From assembly GCA_024138025.1 (NCBI GenBank), contig JAMXBD010000058.1:744001-808000 (forward strand): DNA of 64,000 nucleotides, written 5' to 3'. Of this stretch, positions 21,947-31,700 are shown in pieces; the stretch's first letter is position 1; each line of letters starts with the position of its first letter. The notes below the pieces were generated by a model. It did not search any database. It was not told the DNA's origin and saw only the letters and a program-made list of their open reading frames with translations. The DNA comes from Combretum micranthum (lineage: Eukaryota; Streptophyta; Magnoliopsida; Myrtales; Combretaceae). The position numbers and the translations under genes are program-made.

Positions 21947-22724
21947 TTTGGTATATTAAACCCTAGGTATATTAAACCTAGAACCCTATAACCGTAAGGG
22001 AATCAAATCCCCAAAGGACCGTCTTGAACAAGCAATCATTCACCGGAACTAGACCCCAATCGAACCTGTCAATTGAAACCTAAGTTATCAAAGAAGAATT
22101 CCCTCAACCGTTTAGATTGAAGAAATCAAAGAGAGTTCTTTTGCAAAGAACCAAAGAGAGAGTTTTCCCCCAAAGAAGATTAATTTCATATCAATATTGT
22201 CAAAGTCTCTTTTTTTTTTTTTTTGTGACTAACAACCCTAGATCTAAAAAAATTGGAACTTTCTCCCTTGTAGATCTAAAAACCCTAGATCTCAAGATTG
22301 CAACTTTCTTTGTGTATATGAAACCCTAATCCTAAAGATTGCAACTTTTTTTTTTTTTTTTTTTACTTTTGAATTCTAACAAGATAATCAAAGAACAAAC
22401 GAATAATTCAAACAGTAAATAAGATAAAGGATAGGTTTTTACTTGATTCAAGAAACCGAAGCTCTGATACCAAATGATGCGATCTATAGAACCCTAGGTA
22501 TATTAAACCTAGAACCCTATAACCGTAAGGGAATCAAATCCCCAAAGGACCGTCTTGAGCAAGCAATCATTCACCGGAACTGGACCCCAATCGAACCTGT
22601 CAATTGAAACCTAAGTTATCAAAGAAGAATTCCCTCAACTGTTTAGATTGAAGAAATCAAAGAGAGTTTTTTTCTTCAGAGTAATTGTGGCATTCAAATA
22701 TATGATCCACTTTCCTCTCCCACT

Positions 22725-23096
22725 CTAAATATGACTCAGGATCATTTTTCCCTGAAAGGAAGGAATTTTCATTTTAATGCTTCCTAAGTTGCTATCACGC
22801 CTTTGAGTGTCTCCTCTCCTCTGTATGTTTCTTCTCCCCCTCTGGAAACTAAACTCATCAGAATCAGTTTCCTCCTTCTCCTCTATCCTAACTTTCCTTC
22901 TTGGTTGCCATTCATGCCTTCGCCCCATAGATGGATTACTCGCCTGTTCCCTACTACTTTTTAGCTTATCAATCCTCTCATGGACTTGCTCCATCTCAGC
23001 ACTCAACATCCTTTTCATCTCATTCAACAAAACATCCATCTCCAATCTATTACCTGTAATCCCCTTCTCCCCTTTAGTCGGATTAGATCCAGACAT
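22725..23096 (-). pseudogene. gag: Gag N-terminal fragment in array spacer 1, - strand
   Basis: It starts MSGSNPTKGEKG and has a helical, charged N-terminus with a possible coiled coil (EMKRMLSAEMEQVHERIDKL). A basic/acidic stretch follows, then KMKIPSFQGK, the usual entry to the capsid domain of Gypsy gag. A missing C relative to the copy at 27533 shifts the frame after FQGK. The capsid body and zinc knuckle are absent, so it is a truncated gag. Confidence 0.8.
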
Positions 23097-23728
23097 ATTG
23101 TTGCAAGAAAAAGGTTAGTAGAATAACAGATAATATGCAAACCTCACAATTCACTTCCTCACTTGTTTACACTCACAGATGAAGATTCTCTCGTGTTTTC
23201 GCACACACACACAAAGATGATATTCCTCACAACTCACTCTTAAAGACTCTTTGATCAGAACTTACTTGAAAGAAAATTTCTTCAAAATAAATCGATAAGG
23301 CAATTCAACCTTTCAAACAACAGTTCCAAATCAACAAATAAGATTAGCAGTAATAAGGACACAGTTCTAGTATAATCACAGAAACACAACTCTAAATTTC
23401 TTATAGAAAACTGATATTGACACTTTCTTGTTCTCTTCTCTTATTTTTTTTTTTTTTTTTTTTTTTTGACTAACAACCCTAGATCTAAAAAAATTGGAAC
23501 TTTCTCCCTTGTAGATCTAAAAACCCTAGATCTCAAGATTGCAACTTTCTTTGTGTATATGAAACCCTAATCCTAAAGATTGCAACTTTTCTTTTTTTTT
23601 TTTTTACTTTTGAATTCTAACAAGACAATCAAAGAACAAGCGAATAATTCAAATAGTAAATAAGATAAAGGATAGGTTTTTACTTGATTCAAGAAACCGA
23701 AGCTCTGATACCAAATGATGCGATCTAT

Positions 23729-23759
23729 AGAACCCTAGGTATATTATACCTAGGGTTCT
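23729..23759. repeat. Short perfect palindrome at a segment junction
   Basis: AGAACCCTAGGTAT, then ATT, then ATACCTAGGGTTCT. The two 14-bp arms are exact reverse complements. It marks the point where the inverted LTR-P end meets a segment in the opposite order, and recurs in spacer 2 near 28603-28633. Confidence 0.9.
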
Positions 23760-23916
23760 AAATATGACTCAGGATCATTCTTCCCCTGAAAGGAAGGAAT
23801 TTTCATTTTAATGCTTCCTAAGTTGCTATCACGCCTTTGAGTGTAAACAGGTGAGGAAGTGAATTGTGAGGTTTGCATATTATCTGTTATTCTACTAACC
23901 TTTTTCTTGTAGCAAT

Positions 23917-24188
23917 ATGTCTGGATCTAATCCGACTGAAGGGAGAAGGGGAGTGCAGGTAATAGATTGGAGATGGATGTTTTGTTGAATGAGATGAAAA
24001 GGATGTTGAGTGCTGAGATGGAGCAAGTCCATGAGAGGATTGATAAGCTAGAAAGTAGTAGGGAAGAGGTGAGTAATCCATCTATGGGGCGAAGGCATGA
24101 ATGGCAACCAAGAAGGAAAGTTAGGATAGAGGAGAAGGAGGAAACTGATTCTGATGAGTTTAGTTTCCAGAGGGGGAGAAGACTTTGA
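23917..24188 (+). pseudogene. gag: Gag N-terminal fragment in array spacer 1, + strand
   Basis: An inverted copy of the fragment at 22725-23096. The ATG is at 23917. One G is missing in the GAAGGGGAGAAGG stretch compared with unit 2, so the frame shifts until the internal Met at 23967. It ends FQRGRRL where LTR-P sequence begins. With its opposite-strand partner it could form a long hairpin. Confidence 0.75.
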
Positions 24189-24420
24189 CAATATTGAAAT
24201 GAAATTAATCTTCTTTAAGGGAAAACTCTCTCTTTGGTTCTTTGCAAAAGAACTCTCTTTGATTTCTTCAATCTAAACGGTTGAGGGAATTCTTCTTTGA
24301 TAACTTAGGTTTCAATTGACAGGTTCGATTGGGGTCTAGTTCCGGTGAATGATTGCTTGTTCAAGACGGTCCTTTGGGGATTTGATTCCCTTACGGTTAT
24401 AGGGTTCTAGGTTTAATATA
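24183..24420 (+). repeat. LTR-P fragment, + orientation, spacer 1
   Basis: Inverse of 21955-22208. Begins near ACTTTGACAATATTG and ends near GGTTTAATATAC. In the - strand copies the LTR end reads GATCGCATCA before the primer site, so this is the body of a second array LTR family. Confidence 0.7.
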
Positions 24421-24691
24421 CTAGGGTTCTAGGTTTAATATACCTAGGGTTCTAAATATGACTCAGGATCATTCTTCCCTGAAAGGAAGGAATTTTCATT
24501 TTAATGCTTCCTAAGTTGCTATCACGCCTTTGAGTGTAAACAGGTGAGGAAGTGAATTGTGAGGTTTGCATATTATTTGTTATTCTACTAACATTTTTCT
24601 TGCAGCAATATGTCTGGATCTAATCCGACTGAAGGGGAGAAGGGGAGTACAGGTAATAGATTGGAGATGGATGTTAAGCTTAGGTATTGCA

Positions 24692-26253
24692 TTTGGTATC
24701 AGAGCTTTTGGTTCGGCGCGCTTCATTCCGGTAAGTCGTCGTTTCATCTTGATTGGTATTTGTTTGGATTTAGGGGTTGTGATTGCTGCTTTGATAGTTG
24801 CATAGTTGTTGTTCGACGCAATTTGTTTGGTTGTATTGAAAGATTAGTGTTTGTTGTGAATTTTGTGAATTTGGAGCAATGGAGAATAAATTCCATATTA
24901 GGGTTAGAATTGAGGATCATGGATATCTTGCACGTATTGATAATTTATGTGGGAATTTGGTTTCTGAATATACGGTGGCAAGATTAGGATTAAAAGTTGA
25001 AGATCATCCATATCCATATAAGTTGTATTGTTACAATGAGAAATTTCGAGTAACGAAACAAGCATGGGCTGTTTTCTCATCAGGCTCTTTTAAAGGTATA
25101 GTGTTGTGTGATGTTGTACCCATGGATGATTGTCACATACACCTAGGCAAGCCATGGAAACATTTAAATAAGGCTATGTATGATCCTGATAGAGATGTCT
25201 ATCATATAAATTCTGGAAGAAAAACTTTGCAACCTATGAGTACGGATCAGGTTGTTCATGATATGGGTGTCGTCAAGAGAGTGGTCCAGAAGTGGTTGAC
25301 ATCACAGAGGGAGAAGTCTCATTCTAAAAGGGTTGGTGAGGTTAAAGTGGTTAGGGTTGAGCCAAAACAGGTAGTTGTTGATAACGTGAGTATTGAGAAA
25401 AATGAAAAGGCTGTTGAGGTTATTCCTGAAAACTTCCCCACAAAACATGATGCACAAGGTGTTGGAGATAATCTGAAGAATGTTGTTGACCAGGGAAGAG
25501 GGTTGAACAGGTGGATGTATTGGCAATAGATACACCACAGGTTGAAGGGAAGGTGGAAAAAGCTGTCAATGTTGTTAATTCATCCATAGTGTAAGTAGCT
25601 GAGGTTGAATCTGTGGCAGTTAAGGAGGGCAACCTATTTGCTAATTCTAATTTGCAAGTCAAGAAGATCCTACACCAAGGGAAAATTTATTCCAGGCCAG
25701 ATGTATGATTCAGGATAAGATTTGTAAATTGGTTGTGCATGGGGTAGTTGTCCTAATGTAATTTCACAAGATTTTGTGAAGAGAATGAATCTGCAGGTGA
25801 TTCCACATCCAAGGCCATATAGCCTTTGATGGTTGAGTTCTCCATATGTGATACATATTCATAAACAGTCACAGGTTACTTTTACAATGGAAGATTATGA
25901 AGATACAATAACATGTGATATAGCTCTTATGGATTGTGCATAGATATTGCTGGGTAGACCATGGCAATATGATAGGCGAGTTATCTATGATGGATATAAG
26001 AATACCTACAAGATTCATAAAGATGGAGAGATATTCTTAATGCTTCCAATGACTTTGGCTGAAGTTCAACAGGAGAGATATGAAAATGTTCGGGCTAAAG
26101 GTCAAAGGAGTTTGTTTTTGTATCCTTGCAAGTCTTCCAAGAAAAGAAAGAAGTCGCCTCAAAAGTTTCAGGAGATTCAACATGTTCCACATGATGTTCC
26201 ATCTAGATTAAATGCCAAGATTCGAGGTCGAATCTTTTCCAAGAAGGGGAGAA
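24692..26253 (+). mobile_element. Array unit 2 internal region (protease-like element)
   Basis: Copy of 19818-21379 with an exact Met-tRNA primer motif TGGTATCAGAGC. It carries stops that unit 1 lacks, and unit 3 shares several of them, so units 2 and 3 are the closer pair. Confidence 0.9.
24879..25529 (+). pseudogene. Protease-like protein, unit 2, first half
   Basis: A 216-codon copy of the frame at 20005. It has LCGNLVSEYTVARLGLK at the altered active-site region and the same VPMDDCHIHLGKPW end. It reads past the unit 1 break (FPTKHDAQGVGDNL) but loses frame near 25490 through a deleted base after GACCAGGG. Downstream, an in-frame TAA at about 25591 and further indels near 25655 and 25745 separate it from the second domain. 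Confidence 0.75.
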
Positions 26254-26261
26254 TGATGTGA
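25947..26261 (+). pseudogene. Protease-like protein, unit 2, remains of second half
   Basis: Only the last ~104 codons of the second domain stay open (MLGRPWQYDRRVIYDGYKNT onward). Upstream, stops occur at the positions of unit 1 codons in SLRWLS (TGA near 25829) and CAQILLG (TAG near 25941). The tail is the same Lys-rich end as in unit 1. Confidence 0.75.
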
Positions 26262-26821
26262 ACGCATCAAGGCCAATTTATCAGTTAATTGTCATTTTTA
26301 ATTTCTTTGTCAGTTACAGTCAGTTACTTATTTTTGTCAGTTACATGTCTTTAATTTCTTTGTCAGTTATATGTCTTTAATTTCTTTGTCAGTTATAGTC
26401 AGTTATTTATTTTTGTCAGTTACATATCTTTAATTTCTTTGTATGTAAAAGACTATATATTAAGCCTTGGTTATGAGAATTAGGAAGGTTTTAGTTGATT
26501 TCTATTTTGGTGAGTTCATGTGAGAGAGTTCTCTCTTGTAATTGACAGGATTGTCAATACATGTTATGAATATTGAGAACTATAATTTTCTTTATTCTTC
26601 TTGCTCATTGAATTTTTATATTCCTTTAGCAATTCGTGAGAGTTTTTACAAATCGTGAGTTATATCGATTTGTGATTCCATTCACAAACCACTTTGATTT
26701 TTGTTAGTCGTGGCACCTATCGACTAATAATATCATCCATATCATTTATTTCTGTTTTCCTTTAAAATCAGAAAACCCAAAAAGATTGTGAAAAATTGTT
26801 AACCCCCTTGGGAGCTTATCA
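26254..26821 (+). repeat. Array LTR C (about 568 bp)
   Basis: Near-identical to LTR B, with the same TG...CA ends. Followed by the same eight-base TTTGGTAT stub at 26822 and the same switch of sequence. Confidence 0.85.
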
Positions 26822-27532
26822 TTTGGTATATTAAACCCTAGGTATATTAAACCTAGAACCTTATAACCGTAAGGGAATCAAATCCCCAAAGGACCGTCTT
26901 GAACAAGCAATCATTCACCGGAACTAGACCCCAATCGAACCTGTCAATTGAAACCTAAGTTATCAAAGAAGAATTCCCTCAATCGTTTAGATTGAAGAAA
27001 TCAAAGAGAGTTCTTTTGCAAAGAACCAAAGAGAGAGTTTTCCCCCAAAGAAGATTAATTTCATATCAATATTGTCAAAGTCTCTTTTTTTTTTTTTTTT
27101 TTTGTGACTAACAACCCTAGATCTAAAAAAATTGGAACTTTCTCCCTTGTAGATCTAAAAACCCTAGATCTCAAGATTGCAACTTTCTTTGTGTATATGA
27201 AACCCTAATCCTAAAGATTGCAACTTTTTTTTTTTTTTTTTACTTTTGAATTCTAACAAGATAATCAAAGAACAAGCGAATAATTCAAACAGTAAATAAG
27301 ATAAAGGATAGGTTTTTACTTGATTCAAGAAACCGAAGCTCTGATACCAAATGATGCGATCTATAGAACCCTAGGTATATTAAACCTAGAACCCTATAAC
27401 CGTAAGGGAATCAAATCCCCAAAGGACCGTCTTGAGCAAGCAATCATTCACCGGAACTGGACCCCAATCGAACCTGTCAATTGAAACCTAAGTTATCAAA
27501 GAAGAATTCCCTCAACTGTTTAGATTGAAGAA

Positions 27533-27973
27533 TCAAAGAGAGTTTTTTTCTTCAGAGTAATTGTGGCATTCAAATATATGATCCACTTTCCTCTCCCACT
27601 CTAAATATGACTCAGGATCATTTTTCCCCTGAAAGGAAGGAATTTTCATTTTAATGCTTCCTAAGTTGCTATCACGCCTTTGAGTGTCTCCTCTCCTCTG
27701 TATGTTTCTTCTCCCCCTCTGGAAACTAAACTCATCAGAATCAGTTTCCTCCTTCTCCTCTATCCTAACTTTCCTTCTTGGTTGCCATTCATGCCGTCGC
27801 CCCATAGATGGATTACTCGCCTGTTCCCTACTACTTTTTAGCTTATCAATCCTCTCATGGACTTGCTCCATCTCAGCACTCAACATCCTTTTCATCTCAT
27901 TCAACAAAACATCCATCTCCAATCTATTACCTGTAATCCCCTTCTCCCCTTCAGTCGGATTAGATCCAGACAT
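27533..27973 (-). pseudogene. gag: Gag N-terminal fragment in array spacer 2, - strand
   Basis: The longest version of the array gag: 146 codons from MSGSNPTEGEKG through KMKIPSFQGKNDPESYLEWE and HIFECHNYSEE. This is clearly the start of a Gypsy capsid domain. It then runs into LTR-P sequence and stops. No major homology region or zinc knuckle is present. Confidence 0.85.
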
Positions 27974-28789
27974 ATTGTTGCAAGAAAAAGGTTAGTAGAA
28001 TAACAGATAATATGCAAACCTCACAATTCACTTCCTCACTTGTTTACACTCACAGATGAAGATTCTCGTGTTTTCGCACACACACACAAAGATGATATTC
28101 CTCACAACTCACTCTTAAAGACTCTTTGATCAGAACTTACTTGAAAGAAAATTTCTTCAAAATAAATCGATAAGGCAATTCAACCTTTCAAACAACAGTT
28201 CCAAATCAACAAATAAGATTAGCAGTAATAAGGACACAGTTCTAGTATAATCACAGAAACACAACTCTAAATTTCTTATAGAAAACTGATATTGACACTT
28301 TCTTGTTCTCTTCTCTTATTTTTTTTCTTTTTTTTTTTTTTTGACTAACAACCCTAGATCTAAAAAAATTGGAACTTTCTCCCTTGTAGATCTAAAAACC
28401 CTAGATCTCAAGATTGTAACTTTCTTTGTGTATATGAAACCCTAATCCTAAAGATTGCAACTTTTTTTTTTTTTTTTTACTTTTGATTTCTAACAAGACA
28501 ATCAAAGAACAAGCGAATAATTCAAACAGTAAATAAGATAAAGGATAGGTTTTTACTTGATTCAAGAAACCGAAGCTCTGATACCAAATGATGCGATCTA
28601 TAGAACCCTAGGTATATTATACCTAGGGTTCTAAATATGACTCAGGATCATTCTTCCCCTGAAAGGAAGGAATTTTCATTTTAATGCTTCCTAAGTTGCT
28701 ATCACGCCTTTGAGTGTAAACAGGTGAGGAAGTGAATTGTGAGGTTTGCATATTATCTGTTATTCTACTAACCTTTTTCTTGTAGCAAT

Positions 28790-29062
28790 ATGTCTGGATC
28801 TAATCCGACTGAAGGGGAGAAGGGGAGTGCAGGTAATAGATTGGAGATGGATGTTTTGTTGAATGAGATGAAAAGGATGTTGAGTGCTGAGATGGAGCAA
28901 GTCCATGAGAGGATTGATAAGCTAGAAAGTAGTAGGGAAGAGGGGAGTAATCCATCTATGGGGCGAAGGCATGAATGGCAACCAAGAAGGAAAGTTAGGA
29001 TAGAGGAGAAGGAGGAAACTGATTCTGATGAGTTTAGTTTCCAGAGGGGGAGAAGACTTTGA
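28790..29062 (+). pseudogene. gag: Gag N-terminal fragment in array spacer 2, + strand
   Basis: A 90-codon open copy, here with no frameshift: MSGSNPTEGEKGSAGNRLEM to FQRGRRL. It is inverted with respect to 27533-27973, about 0.8 kb away. Confidence 0.8.
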
Positions 29063-29565
29063 CAATATTGAAATGAAATTAATCTTCTTTAAGGGAAAAC
29101 TCTCTCTTTGGTTCTTTGCAAAAGAACTCTCTTTGATTTCTTCAATCTAAACGGTTGAGGGAATTCTTCTTTGATAACTTAGGTTTCAATTGACAGGTTC
29201 GATTGGGGTCTAGTTCCGGTGAATGATTGCTTGTTCAAGACGGTCCTTTGGGGATTTGATTCCCTTACGGTTATAGGATTCTAGGTTTAATATACTAGGG
29301 TTCTAGGTTTAATATACCTAGGGTTCTAAATATGACTCAGGATCATTCTTCCCCTGAAAGGAAGGAATTTTCATTTTAATGCTTCCTAAGTTGCTATCAC
29401 GCCTTTGAGTGTAAACAGGTGAGGAAGTGAATTGTGAGGTTTGCATATTATTTGTTATTCTACTAACATTTTTCTTGCAGCAATATGTCTGGATCTAATC
29501 CGACTGAAAGGGAGAAGGGAGTACAGGTAATAGATTGGAGATGGATGTTAAGCTTAGGTATTGCA

Positions 29566-31130
29566 TTTGGTATCAGAGCTTTTGGTTCGGCGCGCTTCAT
29601 TCCGGTAAGTCGTCGTTTCATCTTGATTGGTATTTGTTTGGATTTAGGGGTTGTGATTGCTGCTTTGATAGTTGCATAGTTGTTGTTCGACGCAATTTGT
29701 TTGGTTGTATTGAAAGATTAGTGTTTGTTGTGAATTTTGTGAATTTGGAGCAATGGAGAATAAATTCCATATTAGGGTTAGAATTGAGGATCATGGATAT
29801 CTTGCACGTATTGATAATTTATGTGGGAATTTGGTTTCTGAATATACGGTGGCAAGATTAGGATTAAAAGTTGAAGATCATCCATATCCATATAAGTTGT
29901 ATCATTACAATGAGAAATTCCGAGTAACGAAACAAGCATGGGCTGTTTTCTCATCAGGCTCTTTTAAAGATATAGTGTTGTGTGATGTTGTACCCATGGA
30001 TGATTGTCACATACACCTAGGCAAGCCATGGAAACATTTAAATAAGGCTATGTATGATCCTGATAGAGATGTCTATCATATAAATTCTGGAAGAAAAACT
30101 TTGCAACCCATGAGTACGGATCAGGTTGTTCATGATATGGGTGTCGTCAAGAGAGTGGTCCAGAAGTGGTTGACATCACAGAGGGAGAAGTCTCATTCTA
30201 AAAGGGTTGGTGAGGTTAAAGTGGTTAGGGTTGAGCCAAAACAGGTAGTTGTTGATAACGTGAGTATTGCGAAAAATGAAAAGGCTGTTGAGGTTATTCC
30301 TGAAAACTTCCCCACAAAACATGATGCACAAGGTGTTGGAGATAATCTGAAGAATGTTGTTGACCAAGGGAAGAGGGTTGAACAGGTGGATGTATTGGCA
30401 ATAGATACACCACAGGTTGAAGGGAAGGTGGAAAAAGCTGTCAATGTTGTTAATTCATCCATAGTGTAAGTAGCTGAGGTTGAATCTGTGGCAGTTAAGG
30501 AGGGCAACCTATTTGCTAATTCTAATTTGCAAGTCAAGGAAGATCCTACACCAAGGGAAAATTTATTCCAGGCCAGATGTATGATTCAGGATAAGATTTG
30601 TAAATTGGTTGTGCATGGGGGTAGTTGTCCTAATGTAATTTCACAAGATTTTGTGAAGAGAATGAATCTGCAGGTGATTCCACATCCAAGGCCATATAGC
30701 CTTTGATGGTTGAGTTCTCCATATGTGATACATATTCATAAACAGTCACAGGTTACTTTTGCAATGGAAGATTATGAAGATACAATAACATGTGATATAG
30801 CTCTTATGGATTGTGCATAGATATTGCTGGGTAGACCATGGCAATATGATAGGCGAGTTATCTATGATGGATATAAGAATACCTACAAGATTCATAAAGA
30901 TGGAGAGATATTCTTAATGCTTCCAATGACTTTGGCTGAAGTTCAACAGGAGAGATATGAAAATGTTCGGGCTAAAGGTCAAAGGAGTTTGTTTTTGTAT
31001 CCTTGCAAGTCTTCCAAGAAAAGAAAGAAGTCGCCTCAAAAGTTTCAGGAGATTCAACATGTTCCACATGATGTTCCATCTAGATTAAATGCCAAGATTC
31101 GAGGTCGAATCTTTTCCAAGAAGGGGAGAA
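29566..31130 (+). mobile_element. Array unit 3 internal region (protease-like element)
   Basis: Third copy of the internal region, with an exact primer motif at 29566. It shares with unit 2 the TAA near 30466, the TGA near 30705 and the TAG near 30818, but keeps bases that unit 2 has lost. Confidence 0.9.
29753..30469 (+). pseudogene. Protease-like protein, unit 3, first half
   Basis: The longest first-half frame (238 codons). It continues past both the unit 1 and unit 2 breaks to the TAA near 30467, which replaces a CAA codon of unit 1. The protease-like core is as in the other units. Confidence 0.78.
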
Positions 31131-31138
31131 TGATGTGA
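30488..31138 (+). pseudogene. Protease-like protein, unit 3, second half
   Basis: Open from 30488 to 30706 (including KLVVHGGSCPNVISQDFVK) and again from 30824 to 31138. A TGA at the Arg codon of SLRWLS and a TAG at the Gln codon of CAQILLG lie between, in the same frame. Apart from these stops it is colinear with unit 1. Confidence 0.75.
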
Positions 31139-31700
31139 ACGCATCAAGGCCAATTTATCAGTTAATTGTCATTTTTAATTTCTTTGTCAGTTACAGTCAG
31201 TTACTTATTTTTGTCAGTTACATGTCTTTAATTTCTTTGTCAGTTATATGTCTTTAATTTCTTTGTCAGTTACAGTTAGCTATTTATTTTTATTAGTTAC
31301 ATATCTTTAATTTCTTTGTATGTAAAAGACTATACATTAAGCCTTGGTTATGAGAATTATGAAGGTTTTAGTGGATTTCTATTTTGATGAGTTCATGTGA
31401 GAGAGTTCTCTCTTGTAATTGACAGGATTGTCAATACATGTTATGAATATTGAGAATTAGAATTTTGTTTATTCTTATTGCTGATTGAATTTTTATATTC
31501 CTTTAGCAATTCGTGAGAGTTTTTACAAATCGTGAGTTATATCGATTTGTGATTCCATTCACAAACCAGTTTGATTTTTATTAGTCGTGACACCTATCGA
31601 CTAATAATATCATCCATATCATTTATTTCTGTTTTCCTTTAAAATCAGAAAACCCAAAAAGATTTTGAAAAAAATTGTTAACCCCCTCGGGATCTTATCA
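31131..31700 (+). repeat. Array LTR D (about 570 bp), terminal
   Basis: Colinear with B and C but more diverged (TTAGCTATTT and TTATTAGTTA in the sub-repeat region, GAATTAG later). It ends GATCTTATCA at 31700 and is followed directly by E2 RNase H sequence. Confidence 0.85.

Larger units (their letters stand above)
21947..24691. mobile_element. Array spacer 1: rearranged Gypsy gag/LTR segments in both orientations
   Basis: Pieces in order: an inverted LTR-P fragment (21955-22208); a T tract; a CCCTAGATCT-rich block (22229-22350); a - strand leader with primer site GCTCTGATACCAAA (22461-22474); inverted LTR-P again (22475-22665); a - strand gag fragment (22666-23096); a leader; T tract and block again (23469-23592); leader and primer site again (23702-23715); a short palindrome (23729-23759); a reversed gag end (23760-23844); a + strand leader and gag (23845-24182); + strand LTR-P (24183-24420); another reversed gag end and + leader; and the first ~20 codons of gag at 24610. 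It lacks pol. Confidence 0.8.
26822..29565. mobile_element. Array spacer 2
   Basis: Same order of pieces as spacer 1 and nearly the same length (2744 against 2745 bp). It contains the - strand gag at 27533-27973, the palindrome near 28603-28633, + strand gag at 28790-29062 and the gag start at 29485. Confidence 0.85.
19511..31700 (+). mobile_element. Tandem array of a 4.87-kb non-autonomous LTR retroelement unit
   Basis: The primer-site motif TTTGGTATCAGA recurs at 19818, 24692 and 29566, exactly 4874 bp apart each time. Three copies of a protease-like internal region and three full plus one truncated LTR are present, with two long spacers (21947-24691 and 26822-29565) built from another Gypsy gag/LTR in both orientations. 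The whole block sits inside E2 RNase H. The right end is a clean LTR terminus (CTTATCA at 31700); the left LTR is truncated at a shared TCATG, with ~41 nt of target lost. Units are near-identical by eye, so the amplification is recent relative to E2. Confidence 0.9.

Noticed and set aside
22229..22350. Telomere-like AACCCTA words in the array spacers
   Set aside because: Only isolated AACCCTAGATCT and AACCCTAAT words with no tandem CCCTAAA. They belong to a repeated leader block.
23916..24081. CRISPR-like or regularly spaced repeats in the array
   Set aside because: Repeats are kilobase-scale and retroelement-derived. No short direct repeats with unique spacers exist.
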